Source: a virus. Taken from it: a stretch of 36,222 nucleotides of DNA. The position numbers and the translations under genes were made by a program. The DNA lies in IMG/VR virus record IMGVR_UViG_3300042453_001040, positions 1 to 36,222 of that record; one strand, written 5' to 3'. This document shows positions 12,674 through 20,359 of the stretch, one piece after another; within the stretch, counting starts at the first letter, position 1, and the number at the start of each line of letters is the position of its first letter. Under the pieces are notes generated by a model. That model did not search any database, was not told where the DNA came from, and saw only the letters and a program-made list of their open reading frames with translations.

Positions 12674-13092
12674 CTATCAGTGCAAAGATTCGCCGTTATC
12701 TGGCAAAGGGTGTGAGTGCGGATGAGATCGCCAAGAAACTTGGCATCAGCAAGAACCGTGTATACACGGTGCGGTGGAAGGAAGCGAAGAAGACGGTCAA
12801 GCCTAAGAAGGCGAAGCCGACCGAGTTGAAGAGAGAAGCGTTGCTGACCGACGATGAAATCATCGCGCTGTTCGACCGTCCCAAGACCGACCTCGTGAAT
12901 CACCCCGAGCACTACAAGGCCGGTGGCATCGAAGTCATCGACTTCATCGAAGCCAAAGACCTCAACTACCGTCTGGGCAACGTCATCAAGTACGTGAGCC
13001 GTGCGGGTAAGAAGGACTCCGACCCTGTGCAGGACTTGGAGAAGGCCGCGTGGTACCTGAAGCGCGAGATCGAAGCGCGGAAGGGTGCGTGA
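12670..13092 (+). CDS. HTH plus DUF3310 (SaV-like) protein
   Basis: 140 residues in two parts. Residues 14-38 (GVSADEIAKKLGISKNRVYT) look like a helix-turn-helix. Residues 75-138 match DUF3310, a common phage domain annotated as SaV-like or nucleotide kinase, with NHPEHYKAGGIEVIDFI and GNVIKYVSRAGKK. Genuine kinase activity is not established from sequence. The start overlaps the VRR-NUC stop (ATGA). The N-terminal HTH is not part of the minimal DUF3310 unit, so this version may also bind DNA or was fused to a regulator. Confidence 0.85.
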   Translation: MTISAKIRRYLAKGVSADEIAKKLGISKNRVYTVRWKEAKKTVKPKKAKPTELKREALLTDDEIIALFDRPKTDLVNHPEHYKAGGIEVIDFIEAKDLNYRLGNVIKYVSRAGKKDSDPVQDLEKAAWYLKREIEARKGA

Positions 13093-13208
13093 TGTTCCGG
13101 GCCATCAGATGGTGGTGGCTTCAACGAAAGGCCGATGCTAAACGGGAGTGGGGGCGAGTCCCCCCTCCCAACTGGGCCTGTCGCAGAGGTGGGAGGGAAT
13201 ATTTGTGA
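13092..13208 (+). CDS. Small basic Trp-rich peptide, 38 aa
   Basis: 38 codons from the ATG in a TGATG overlap with DUF3310. Begins MFRAIRWWWLQRKADAKREW and ends in RRGGREYL; strongly basic with several tryptophans. It is joined to the next gene by a GTGA overlap, and closing this stretch with a coding frame leaves no gap in the operon. GGAAGG lies upstream. No function is recognised. Confidence 0.5.
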   Translation: MFRAIRWWWLQRKADAKREWGRVPPPNWACRRGGREYL

Positions 13209-13456
13209 GCGACGAACGAATCAGCGAATACACGCTTGACCGAAAGAACCAAGAGATAAATAACTTGCGGCGTGATAACGGGTACCTCGCGGACGCGCTC
13301 TTCCGCAAGGACTACGAGTTGCACGAACTGCGCCGTCAGGTAGATGACGCAGACAAGATGAACAGGTTTTTGAGCATCACGATGGGCATAATCCTCTTGG
13401 CGTTCATCGCGTTTGCGTTGTACGCAGTAAGGTTGGCAGCGGGGGCGCAGCCATGA
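13205..13456 (+). CDS. Coiled-coil protein with C-terminal membrane segment
   Basis: 83 residues. Starts at GTG 13205 (GTGA overlap, GGAGGG upstream near 13190). Residues 1-53 are charged and helical (RKNQEINNLRRDN..., ELHELRRQVDDADK), a likely coiled coil. Residues 54-79 (FLSITMGIILLAFIAFALYAV) form one membrane span. The layout resembles small phage membrane proteins such as i-spanin-like or holin-like factors, but it lies in the replication half, away from any lysis gene I can recognise. Function open. Confidence 0.65.
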   Translation: MSDERISEYTLDRKNQEINNLRRDNGYLADALFRKDYELHELRRQVDDADKMNRFLSITMGIILLAFIAFALYAVRLAAGAQP

Positions 13457-13623
13457 CCACGCAATATCAGCCCGACATGTTCGATGATGAGTGGGACAAG
13501 ATGGCACACACCACGACGGAGTATCGCGTCGAGATCCGGCAACTGCGTGAGCGGTGTTGGCGTTATGCCAAAGAGTTGGAAGAACTGCGCGAGAGAGTCA
13601 AGCGACTGGAGGAGCGAGTATGA
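13453..13623 (+). CDS. Small coiled-coil protein, 56 aa
   Basis: 56 residues, joined by ATGA overlaps at both ends. Acidic N-terminus (MTTQYQPDMFDDEWDKMAH) and a long basic/acidic helix (IRQLRERCWRYAKELEELRE) ending in ERV; heptad spacing of Leu suggests a coiled coil. Not recognised. It may pair with the coiled coil of the preceding membrane protein, which is speculative. Confidence 0.6.
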   Translation: MTTQYQPDMFDDEWDKMAHTTTEYRVEIRQLRERCWRYAKELEELRERVKRLEERV

Positions 13624-13838
13624 GCACGATCAACGACGGCGGCCCGGCGTTTCCGTTTGACGGGTATGGCGAGCGAGTTTCCGGCATGACCCTGCGCGAC
13701 TGGTTCGCGGGGCAGGCGTTGGCGGGGGTTACCTCGTCGGTAAATGACGAGATTTCCGTGGGGCAAGTTGAGGGCATCGCGGAAATTGCGTATGCGCTTG
13801 CCGATGCCATGCTCGCGGCGCGGGAGGTGAAGCCATGA
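13620..13838 (+). CDS. Conserved phage small protein (INDGGPAFP type)
   Basis: 72 residues. The start INDGGPAFPFDG, followed by GMTLRDWFAGQALAG, is typical of a small protein found in many temperate and lytic phages. Its function is unknown. ATG at 13620 overlaps the previous stop and has GGAGGAG just upstream. The C-terminal helix (AEIAYALADAMLAARE) is Ala-rich. Confidence 0.7.
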   Translation: MSTINDGGPAFPFDGYGERVSGMTLRDWFAGQALAGVTSSVNDEISVGQVEGIAEIAYALADAMLAAREVKP

Positions 13839-14122
13839 CCGACAACATCACCCTGCGCCGCGCTGTGGTCTGGAGATTGCACGCGGCGTTCAGAGACGCG
13901 GACAAAACGATTAGGCCAAGCGGCGAGAAATCGGATTACAGCGCCGAAATCGCCGCCCTCGACGCCGCGCTCGCGGAGCCGGACGCCAAGCGGAAGCCTG
14001 CGACGGAGAAGCAGGTGGCCGAGGTGTTCAAACTGAGCGGCGCTGTCTATTGGGGTCACTACCGCAACGGATGGCGTGAGGCCGAGCGGTTCCACGGGAT
14101 CAGGAAGGAGGACGGGAAATGA
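13835..14122 (+). CDS. Small phage protein, unknown function
   Basis: 95 residues, unrecognised. Helical throughout; contains GEKSDYSAEIAALDAALAEP and a C-terminal aromatic region (GAVYWGHYRNGWREAERFHG). ATGA overlap with the previous gene and GGAGGTGAAG upstream. The final residues RKEDGK encode the GGAGGACGGG that serves as ribosome-binding site for the following gene, again building translation signals into coding sequence. Confidence 0.6.
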   Translation: MTDNITLRRAVVWRLHAAFRDADKTIRPSGEKSDYSAEIAALDAALAEPDAKRKPATEKQVAEVFKLSGAVYWGHYRNGWREAERFHGIRKEDGK

Positions 14123-14349
14123 CACGCGAGGACATCACCCGCATGGCGCGGGAGGCAGGAGTACGGATGGACTATATATTCGACTCCGGCACGACACGCT
14201 GGATTTTACAGCCGGGGCTTATGCGCTTCGCCGCCCTCGTCGCAGCAGCCGAGCGGGAGGCGATTTGCCCGATTGTTTTCGGGCTTTGCGTGTCGGACAA
14301 CAACGCGCAGGAAATCGTTAACGCAATCCGTGCGAGGGGAGAGAAGTAA
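14119..14349 (+). CDS. Small phage protein, unknown function
   Basis: 76 residues. Begins MTREDITRMAREAGVRMD and includes RFAALVAAAEREAICPIV, a pattern common in small phage proteins of no known function. ATGA overlap with the preceding gene. No metal or nucleotide motif is visible. It lies between two other small overlapping genes, arguing for expression as one polycistronic message. Confidence 0.6.
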   Translation: MTREDITRMAREAGVRMDYIFDSGTTRWILQPGLMRFAALVAAAEREAICPIVFGLCVSDNNAQEIVNAIRARGEK

Positions 14350-14576
14350 TGCACAAGTTAGAACGCACAGACATCGTGCGTATAAAGCGCACGGGAACGA
14401 TAGCCGTGATAACGGAAGTGTTTCATCCAAATCTTTCTAATCGCAACAGGGGCTGGGGTGATACATACTCTTTGACTTTCCGCCACAGATCCAAGCAAAA
14501 ATATGCATGGTATGAACGGGATGAATTGGAGTACATAGGTAGCGTGAAAGATCTGATTGCGAAGAGAAAGACATGA
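14349..14576 (+). CDS. Small basic beta-rich protein
   Basis: 75 residues, unrecognised. Begins MHKLERTDIVRIKRTGTIAVITEV, which alternates like an SH3 or KOW-type strand pattern, and ends with a basic helix (VKDLIAKRKT). The ATG shares an A with the previous stop (TAATG). Base composition is a little AT-richer than the neighbours, a possible sign of separate origin, but the stretch is short. Confidence 0.6.
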   Translation: MHKLERTDIVRIKRTGTIAVITEVFHPNLSNRNRGWGDTYSLTFRHRSKQKYAWYERDELEYIGSVKDLIAKRKT

Positions 14577-14827
14577 CCCACGACGAAGAACCACTTGATC
14601 CGAACACGCTGTACGCTGACGGGTTTGAAAAAGCCTTGATCGGTCTTGGGTGGCAGCACACCAAACTGATTGCCGTGTACGACTACAACAAGTGCGTGGA
14701 GATACTCATCCATGATCAAGAGATGACGCACGAAGAGGCTATCGAGTGGATGGAGTACAACGTGGTCGGCTCGTATGTCGGTGAGTACACGCCGATCTTT
14801 GTGTTAGGGGAAGACAGTGGGCACTGA
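14573..14827 (+). CDS. Conserved phage protein, unknown function
   Basis: 84 residues. The segment VYDYNKCVEILIHDQEMTHE and EAIEWMEYNVVGSYVGEYTP matches a small conserved protein seen in many phages next to replication genes, with no known activity. Joined to the previous gene by an ATGA overlap. Its last 11 nt overlap the next gene, whose GTG start lies inside it. Confidence 0.7.
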   Translation: MTHDEEPLDPNTLYADGFEKALIGLGWQHTKLIAVYDYNKCVEILIHDQEMTHEEAIEWMEYNVVGSYVGEYTPIFVLGEDSGH

Positions 14828-15020
14828 AGAAGACATCCTTGACTTGATCCGTGAGTTACCGGGGGAGATCAACAACTCCGGGACCACGACCGAGTTCAAG
14901 TTCTTGACCGTAGGCAGCGTGCTCTGGGCGTGCCATGACGAGATTGTTTATCTACGTAAACGAGTGAGGGAGTTGGAAAATGGCAAAGGCAGTAAGGCTC
15001 AAAGCAAAGTCCGTCGCTGA
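14817..15020 (+). CDS. Small helical protein, GTG start
   Basis: 67 residues, unrecognised. GTG 14817 follows TTAGGGGAAGACA and overlaps the end of the preceding gene. N-terminal acidic helix (EEDILDLIRELPGEI), then a C-terminal charged helix (EIVYLRKRVRELENGK) that could form a coiled coil and ends in a basic tail. The following gene starts at 14980 inside it. Confidence 0.55.
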   Translation: MGTEEDILDLIRELPGEINNSGTTTEFKFLTVGSVLWACHDEIVYLRKRVRELENGKGSKAQSKVRR

Positions 15021-15267
15021 CTGCGTTGATTACCCGACAGCTGATCCTGACCGGGAGAAGGCGTGGGATAAGCTAATTAAAAGCAGACAGGGTAAAAACC
15101 TGAGAGACCACGGGTTCCCAAAGGACGAACACGGATTCAGGTTCCCTCTTGGCGGGTGCTACTACGAACTGTGGTGCATCGCTTGGGAGTTTGCGTGGGA
15201 TGCAGGGTACAGAAGTCGGATGGAAGTGGAGTCAAAGAGTGAAGCCAAAACCCGCAAGAAGATGTAA
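14980..15267 (+). CDS. Small protein, unknown function
   Basis: 95 residues, unrecognised. Basic N-terminus (MAKAVRLKAKSVAD), a Trp/Cys-rich centre (GGCYYELWCIAWEFAWDAG) and a basic tail. ATG 14980 follows GAGGGAGTTGGAA and overlaps the previous gene by 41 nt in another frame; the downstream gene overlaps it by 29 nt. Such stacked overlaps are typical of this block and indicate compact, coupled translation. Confidence 0.55.
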   Translation: MAKAVRLKAKSVADCVDYPTADPDREKAWDKLIKSRQGKNLRDHGFPKDEHGFRFPLGGCYYELWCIAWEFAWDAGYRSRMEVESKSEAKTRKKM

Positions 15268-15412
15268 AGAGTGCAAGCGGCTGTTCGCTAAAGCAGAGGC
15301 GTTCCGTGTACACAAGTTGATAAGTGGACGATGCCGCACCGAAGAAGAGTTGAAGGCCGCAGGGTATACCCTGACCCCCAAGGGGTGGCTTCACGGCATG
15401 GGCAAGTTGTAA
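15239..15412 (+). CDS. Small C2HC zinc-finger-like protein
   Basis: 57 residues from GTG 15239, which has GGAG at 15228-15231, 7 nt upstream. CKECKRLFAKAEAFRVHKLI with SGRC gives C9, C12, H25 and C32, spaced like a small zinc finger. The rest (EEELKAAGYTLTPKGWLHGM) is a short helix and tail. A longer reading from 15149 is possible but its added part lies in frame shift over the previous gene. It lies just before the DNA polymerase and may bind DNA; that role is inferred from the finger alone. Confidence 0.6.
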   Translation: MKPKPARRCKECKRLFAKAEAFRVHKLISGRCRTEEELKAAGYTLTPKGWLHGMGKL

Positions 15413-15423
15413 GGAGGTATAGG

Positions 15424-17280
15424 GTGAGTTTTATTACGCTAGACTTCGAGACGTATTACTCGAAGGAGTTCAGTCTGTCTCGACTGACGACTGAAGAATA
15501 TGTCCGCGACCCGCAGTTCGAGGTAATCGGCGTCGCGATGAAGGTCGACCAAGACCCCGCTGTATGGTTCAGCGGCACACACGCTGAGATCAAGGCGTGG
15601 CTTAATCAGGTCGATTGGGCGAACTCCGCACTGCTGTGCCACAACACTCAGTTCGATGGAGCGATATTGTCGTGGGTGTTCGACATCGTTCCGGCAATGT
15701 ATTTCGATACGCTGTGCATGGCCCGTGCAGTACACGGCGTGGATGCAGGCGGCTCGCTCGCCGCGTTGGTGGAGCGATATCAACTAGGCCAAAAAGGCAC
15801 CGAGGTAGTCAATGCACTGGGCAAGAAGCGTCTCGACTTTAGTCCTGCGGACCTTGATAGGTACGCTAGTTATTGTATTAATGATGTTGGCCTTACCTAT
15901 TCTCTTTTTAATAGGCTTTCTGAGAAGTTTCCTGATAACGAACTCAGACTGATCGACCTTACGCTACGCATGTATACCCAACCGGTCTTCAGGGTGAACG
16001 ATGCGCTGTTGGTTGAGCGGTTACAGGAAGTGAAGAACGAGAAGTCCCTGCTGCTTGGTGCGCTGAAGGACAAACTCAACTGCGCCGACGAGGAAGAAGT
16101 CCGCAAAAAGTTGTCGAGCAACCCGCAGTTCGCCGAACTACTTAAAGACCTCGGCGTCCCAGCTCCGATGAAGATAAGCCCTACGACGGGTAAAGAAACA
16201 TTTGCTTTGGCCAAGAACGACGAAGGCTTTATCGAGTTATCGGAACACGAGAACCCGCTCATTCAGCAGTTATGCGCCGTAAGGCTCGGCACCAAGTCCA
16301 CCATCGAGGAGTCGCGCATTGATCGTTTTATCGGTATTGGTAGCCGCAATCGTGGTCTCCTTCCTATACCGCTTAAGTACTACGGTGCTCACACGGGTCG
16401 TTGGGCCGGGTCTGACTCGGTTAATTTTCAGAACCTGCCAAGCCGCGACAAGAAAAAGAAGACGCTGAAGAACTCCATCTTGGCCCCGTCGGGACACGTC
16501 GTAATCAACTGCGACAGCAGCCAGATCGAGGCCCGTGTGTTGGCTTGGCTTGCCGGGCAGGACGACGTCACGGCGCAGTTCCGTGCAAATCAGGATGTTT
16601 ACTCCATATTTGCAAGCAAGATTTACGGGCGCGACATCTCCAAGGCCGACCCGGTCGAGCGGTTCGTGGGCAAGACCTGCATCCTTGGACTGGGTTACGG
16701 CACCGGAGCAAAGAAGTTGCAGCACACGCTCAAGACCCAACCGCCCGGTGCTGACCTGAGCGAGGAGGAGTGCAAACGCATTGTCGATGTGTACCGGAGA
16801 CAGAACGACAAGGTCACGCAGTTGTGGCGTGAGTGCGACGCTGCCTTGGACTGTTTAATTGCGTGGCCAGCTGGACGGCGCACTTTTTACTTGGGCGAAC
16901 AGAAGGCTGTTATGGTGGACGCAGAGGGGCTGCGCCTGCCTAACGGGCTGTACATCCGTTATCCGAAACTCAAGGTCAGCGACGGTAAGTACAGTTATAC
17001 GTCACGCCGTGGTCCGGTCGGCATTTGGGGCGGGGCCATGGTTGAGAACGTGGTGCAGGCGCTTGCCCGTATCATCGTCGGCGAGCAGATGTTGATCCTC
17101 AACGAGCGTTACCGTCCGGTACTGACTGTGCACGACGCGGCAGTGATGGTCGTGCCGAAGGACGAGAAAGACGAGGCGCTTGCGTACATTACAAAAGTCA
17201 TGTCAACTCCTCCGTCATGGTGCCCCGATCTTCCGGTTGCCTGCGAGGCTAAATCTGGGGACTCCTACGGAGATTGTTGA
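15424..17280 (+). CDS. polA: Family A DNA polymerase with 3'-5' exonuclease domain
   Basis: 618 residues. Replicates the phage genome. The N-terminal DEDDy proofreading domain shows LDFETYY (D7, E9), HNTQFDGAIL and YCINDVGLTY. The polymerase domain has motif A, CDSSQIEAR (D364 to R371); motif B, RFVGKTCILGLGYG (R413, K417, Y425); and motif C, TVHDAAV (H570, D571, A572), where the usual Glu after Asp is Ala. There is no 5'-3' exonuclease domain. GTG 15424 is preferred over an upstream ATG because AAGGAGGT sits at 15411-15418. The Cas4-like gene follows 1 nt after its stop. Confidence 0.95.
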   Translation: MSFITLDFETYYSKEFSLSRLTTEEYVRDPQFEVIGVAMKVDQDPAVWFSGTHAEIKAWLNQVDWANSALLCHNTQFDGAILSWVFDIVPAMYFDTLCMARAVHGVDAGGSLAALVERYQLGQKGTEVVNALGKKRLDFSPADLDRYASYCINDVGLTYSLFNRLSEKFPDNELRLIDLTLRMYTQPVFRVNDALLVERLQEVKNEKSLLLGALKDKLNCADEEEVRKKLSSNPQFAELLKDLGVPAPMKISPTTGKETFALAKNDEGFIELSEHENPLIQQLCAVRLGTKSTIEESRIDRFIGIGSRNRGLLPIPLKYYGAHTGRWAGSDSVNFQNLPSRDKKKKTLKNSILAPSGHVVINCDSSQIEARVLAWLAGQDDVTAQFRANQDVYSIFASKIYGRDISKADPVERFVGKTCILGLGYGTGAKKLQHTLKTQPPGADLSEEECKRIVDVYRRQNDKVTQLWRECDAALDCLIAWPAGRRTFYLGEQKAVMVDAEGLRLPNGLYIRYPKLKVSDGKYSYTSRRGPVGIWGGAMVENVVQALARIIVGEQMLILNERYRPVLTVHDAAVMVVPKDEKDEALAYITKVMSTPPSWCPDLPVACEAKSGDSYGDC

Positions 17281-17281
17281 A

Positions 17282-17935
17282 ATGATTCAGTGGTCCTACT
17301 CCAGTCTTAAAGACTACCTGACCTGCCCAAAGCAGTACTATGAGGTCAAGGTTGCGCAGAACTATGTCAAGCGCGAAACCGAGCAGATGCTGTATGGCAA
17401 GGAAGTCCACAAGGCTCTTGAGGACTATGTGCGAGACGGCACGCCACTGGCGAAGAACTACGAAAGGTTCAAGCCTGTACTGGACGTACTGCTCGACATA
17501 CCGGGCGAACGATACCCTGAATACCAGATGGCGTTGAAGCCGGACCGGACGCCGTGCGACTTTGAAGACAAAGGCAGGTGGGTGCGTGGCGTCGCTGACT
17601 TGATAATCATTGATGGTGGTACCGCGTACATCATCGACTACAAGACAGGAAGCAACAGGTACCCGGACCCCAAGCAGTTGAAGTTGATGGCGCTGATGGT
17701 CTTCGCCCACTTCCCGGAAGTGCAACGCGCCAAGGCCGGGCTGCTTTTCATCATGCACAGCACGTTCCTGAACGAGGAGTACTGCCGTGCGGACAGCGAG
17801 AAGATGTGGGATGTCTTCCTGCCTGACTTGGCCCGCTTGCAAATTTCTTTCGATAATGCTATATGGCCTATTAAGCCGAGCGGCTTGTGTGGATGGTGTC
17901 CAGTCAGTTCATGCAACTTTCATAGGGTGAGATGA
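17282..17935 (+). CDS. Cas4/RecB-like PD-(D/E)XK nuclease, probable Fe-S protein
   Basis: 217 residues. Nucleases of this type resect or process DNA ends in recombination. N-terminal SYSSLKDYLTCPKQYY carries C15; H43 lies in GKEVHKALEDY; the catalytic core is GVADLI (D106) and IIDYKTG (D119, K121) with QLKL after it. Three cysteines near the end (C203, C206, C211; LCGWCPVSSC) with C15 match the four ligands of the Cas4/AddB-type iron-sulfur cluster. CGGAG precedes the ATG. Position between PolA and the helicase fits a replication-recombination role. It is not linked to any CRISPR array here. Confidence 0.88.
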   Translation: MIQWSYSSLKDYLTCPKQYYEVKVAQNYVKRETEQMLYGKEVHKALEDYVRDGTPLAKNYERFKPVLDVLLDIPGERYPEYQMALKPDRTPCDFEDKGRWVRGVADLIIIDGGTAYIIDYKTGSNRYPDPKQLKLMALMVFAHFPEVQRAKAGLLFIMHSTFLNEEYCRADSEKMWDVFLPDLARLQISFDNAIWPIKPSGLCGWCPVSSCNFHRVR

Positions 17936-18189
17936 TGCCGTACGTAAACAAAGCAAGACCGTACAAGAAAGAGTACAAGCAGCAGGTTGAGCGTGGCGAA
18001 CACGAGAACCGCATGGAGCGCCAACGCGCCCGGCGTAGTTACGATGCCAAGGGCATCAACCGCAAGGGCAAGGACATCGCGCATGTCGTGGCGTTGTCCA
18101 AGGGCGGCAGCAACAAGGATGGTACTCGCCTGCAGGCACCGTCCAAGAACCGGTCGTTCCGTCGCAAGTCGAACGGGGCGATGAAGTGA
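17932..18189 (+). CDS. Small basic HNH-like protein
   Basis: 85 residues, strongly basic. DIAHVVALSKGGSNKDGTRL followed by QAPSKNRSFRRK resembles the short His-containing core of HNH-type nucleases, where the AH-x-LSKGGSN region precedes a loop and a final Asn/Arg helix. The usual second metal ligands are not clear, so nuclease activity is uncertain. Two ATGs (17932 and 17935) share AGGGTGAG upstream. The start overlaps the Cas4-like stop. Confidence 0.6.
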   Translation: MMPYVNKARPYKKEYKQQVERGEHENRMERQRARRSYDAKGINRKGKDIAHVVALSKGGSNKDGTRLQAPSKNRSFRRKSNGAMK

Positions 18190-18327
18190 ATCCACACAAG
18201 GCATGAGTGTGTAAGGATAGGAAGGGCGTTCCTCCCGTTCTTCCCGCGTTCATGACATGACGCTTAACCATGCCTCCTAAGATCGGCCTTGCTACCTAGC
18301 GTTCTCAGGTTGAGTCTTAGGCGACTG

Positions 18328-18342
18328 GCCCCCGTAAGGGGC
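18328..18342 (+). other. GC hairpin in the gap before the SNF2 helicase
   Basis: GCCCC (18328-18332) pairs with GGGGC (18338-18342) around CGTAA. The 173-nt gap 18190-18362 holds nothing else I recognise. Only two Ts follow, so it is at best a weak terminator; it may instead shape the leader of the helicase message, whose Shine-Dalgarno site (AAGAGAG) is weak. Confidence 0.4.
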
Positions 18343-18362
18343 TTAATCAATAAGAGAGATAC

Positions 18363-19955
18363 ATGAACATCATCGACAACGTCGCGTTGAAGGCCACTTT
18401 GCCGACGCAATTTGCAGACCAGATCCTCGGCTCAGTCAGCGAAAGCGAACTGATCAACGACCATGGCGTGCGTAAGGACATCGCCGTCTACTGGGGCTAC
18501 GAAGAAGCCGCAGCCATGGCTGAAATCCTCGATAGTGGGCAGCCTAACCTGACGATACCAAGCGTCCCGTCGCCGATGCTACGTGACTACGAGTGGCCGG
18601 GACTGCGAAAGCCGTTTCAGCACCAGAAGGAGACCGCGTCCTTTCTGTCACTACGCCGCCGGGCGTTCTGCTTCAACGAAGCAGGCACGGGTAAGACCTC
18701 TGCTGCCATCTGGGCTGCGGACTACCTGATGCAGATCGGGCTCGTCAAACGAGTCCTCGTCATATGTCCGTTGTCCATCATGTACTCAGCGTGGCAGGCA
18801 GACCTGTTCGCTACGGCTATGCACAGAACGTGCGGTATCGCACATGGCGACGCACATAAGCGCAAGAAGGTTCTGGCTGAGAACTATGACTTCACCATCA
18901 TTAACTACGATGGCACGCATGTTGTGTTCAATGAGTTGCAGGCGGCCAACTTTGATCTGATTATCGTCGATGAAGCCAATGCATATAAGACGGCGACCAC
19001 ACGTCGATGGAAGACGCTGGCCAAATTGGTAGCGGCTAATACGCGGCTCTGGATGATGACGGGTACGCCTGCCTCGCAGTCGCCTATCGATGCGTTCGGT
19101 CTCGCACGGCTCATCTCGCCCAACCGCCTGCCGAAGTACGTGACCGCATGGCGTGACCGCGTGATGAAACAGATCACCAGATTCAAGTGGATACCGAAGG
19201 ACACCGCCAAAGACGATGTGTTCTATGCGCTACAACCGGCCATCCGGTTCATAAAGCGTGAGTGTCTGGACCTGCCAGACGTTGTATATCAGACACGCGA
19301 TGTACCACTTACGCCACAAGTGGAGAAGTACTACAAAATCCTTAAGGCTCAAATGCTTATCGAGACTGGCGGTGAGCAGATAAGCGCAGTTAACGCAGCG
19401 GCATCGCTTAATAAACTATTACAGATCAGCGGCGGCGCGGTCTATACGGACCAGAACCAAGTCGTTGACTTCGACATCAAGCCGCGTCTGAACGCGATGC
19501 AGGAAGTACTTGACGAGACCTCGAACAAAGTTGTAGTTTTCGTACCGTTCCTGCACACGATTGAGTTGGTGAAGAACTACTTGATCCAGAGCGGGTACAC
19601 GACGGAAGTGATCAACGGTTCGGTAGCAGCAAGAGAACGCTCCGAAATCATCAATCGCTTCCAAACCCAGACTGATCCGAGAATTTTGGTGATTCAGCCT
19701 CAGTCGGCATCGCACGGCATCACTTTGACCGCTGCTGATACGATTGTGTTCTGGTCGCCTGTGATGAGTGTCGAGACTTACTTGCAGTGCGTTGCGCGTA
19801 TCGACCGACATGGTCAGAAGAACACGATGTCTGTCGTGCACCTTCAGAGCACCGAGGTCGAGCGCAAGATGTACAAGATGCTGCAGGGCAAGATCGACTC
19901 GCATCAAAAGTTGGTAGACCTGTATAAACAAGAGATAGAAGGTAGCACCATATGA
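18363..19955 (+). CDS. SNF2-type superfamily 2 helicase/translocase
   Basis: 530 residues. Uses ATP to move on or remodel double-stranded DNA. Motifs: a Q-motif-like FQHQKETASF; Walker A NEAGTGKTSAA (E106 to T112); motif II VDEANAYK (D203 to N206), DEAN in place of the common DEAH; motif III MMTGTPASQSP; and motif VI VARIDRHGQ (477-485). The order and wording (GITLTAAD before IVFW) are those of SNF2-like helicases. It sits between the nuclease and ssDNA-binding genes, so replication fork or recombination work is likely. The next gene overlaps its stop by 4 nt. Confidence 0.92.
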   Translation: MNIIDNVALKATLPTQFADQILGSVSESELINDHGVRKDIAVYWGYEEAAAMAEILDSGQPNLTIPSVPSPMLRDYEWPGLRKPFQHQKETASFLSLRRRAFCFNEAGTGKTSAAIWAADYLMQIGLVKRVLVICPLSIMYSAWQADLFATAMHRTCGIAHGDAHKRKKVLAENYDFTIINYDGTHVVFNELQAANFDLIIVDEANAYKTATTRRWKTLAKLVAANTRLWMMTGTPASQSPIDAFGLARLISPNRLPKYVTAWRDRVMKQITRFKWIPKDTAKDDVFYALQPAIRFIKRECLDLPDVVYQTRDVPLTPQVEKYYKILKAQMLIETGGEQISAVNAAASLNKLLQISGGAVYTDQNQVVDFDIKPRLNAMQEVLDETSNKVVVFVPFLHTIELVKNYLIQSGYTTEVINGSVAARERSEIINRFQTQTDPRILVIQPQSASHGITLTAADTIVFWSPVMSVETYLQCVARIDRHGQKNTMSVVHLQSTEVERKMYKMLQGKIDSHQKLVDLYKQEIEGSTI

Positions 19956-20356
19956 GCAATCTCAATGCAGAAGAACTTGTCAGCGCGTACATGTCAGTAC
20001 GTTCTGAACGAGAAAAGCTTCTTCGTCAATACGAAGACGCAGACAAGGCGCTTAAGTTAGACCTCGCTCAGATCGAAGCCGCAATTCTTGAAGTGTGCAA
20101 CACGATCAACGCTGACAGTATCAAGACCAAGTATGGTACTGCCATGCGTAAGCTGAACGAGCGATTCAGTTGCAACGACTGGGAGAACTTCTACAAGTTC
20201 ATTCTGGACAACGAGGCAACGCACTTGCTTGAGCGCCGTATCCATCAAGGGAACATCAAGAATTTCCTTGCAGAGCATGAAGGAGATGGCCTGCCACCGG
20301 GCGTCAATGTCATGCGTGAGTTCAACATCGTAGTCCGTAAATCTAGTGAGGCTTAA
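19952..20356 (+). CDS. Conserved phage replication-region protein (DUF7173-like)
   Basis: 134 residues. N-terminal coiled coil (VRSEREKLLRQYEDADK, LKLDLAQIEAAIL) followed by SIKTKYGTAMRKLNERFSC, a WENFYKFILDNEATHLLERR segment and the C-terminal PPGVNVMREFNIVVRKS. This layout recalls a phage family often encoded beside ssDNA-binding proteins; the DUF number is from memory. No enzymatic motif. ATGA overlap with the helicase gene, GAAGG upstream. Probably a helper of the replication complex. Confidence 0.65.
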   Translation: MSNLNAEELVSAYMSVRSEREKLLRQYEDADKALKLDLAQIEAAILEVCNTINADSIKTKYGTAMRKLNERFSCNDWENFYKFILDNEATHLLERRIHQGNIKNFLAEHEGDGLPPGVNVMREFNIVVRKSSEA

Positions 20357-20359
20357 GTT

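Noticed and set aside
18190-18362. Possible tRNA or structured RNA in the gap before the SNF2 gene
   Set aside because: Only one 5-bp GC hairpin is visible; I could not fold a cloverleaf or find T-loop and anticodon arms.
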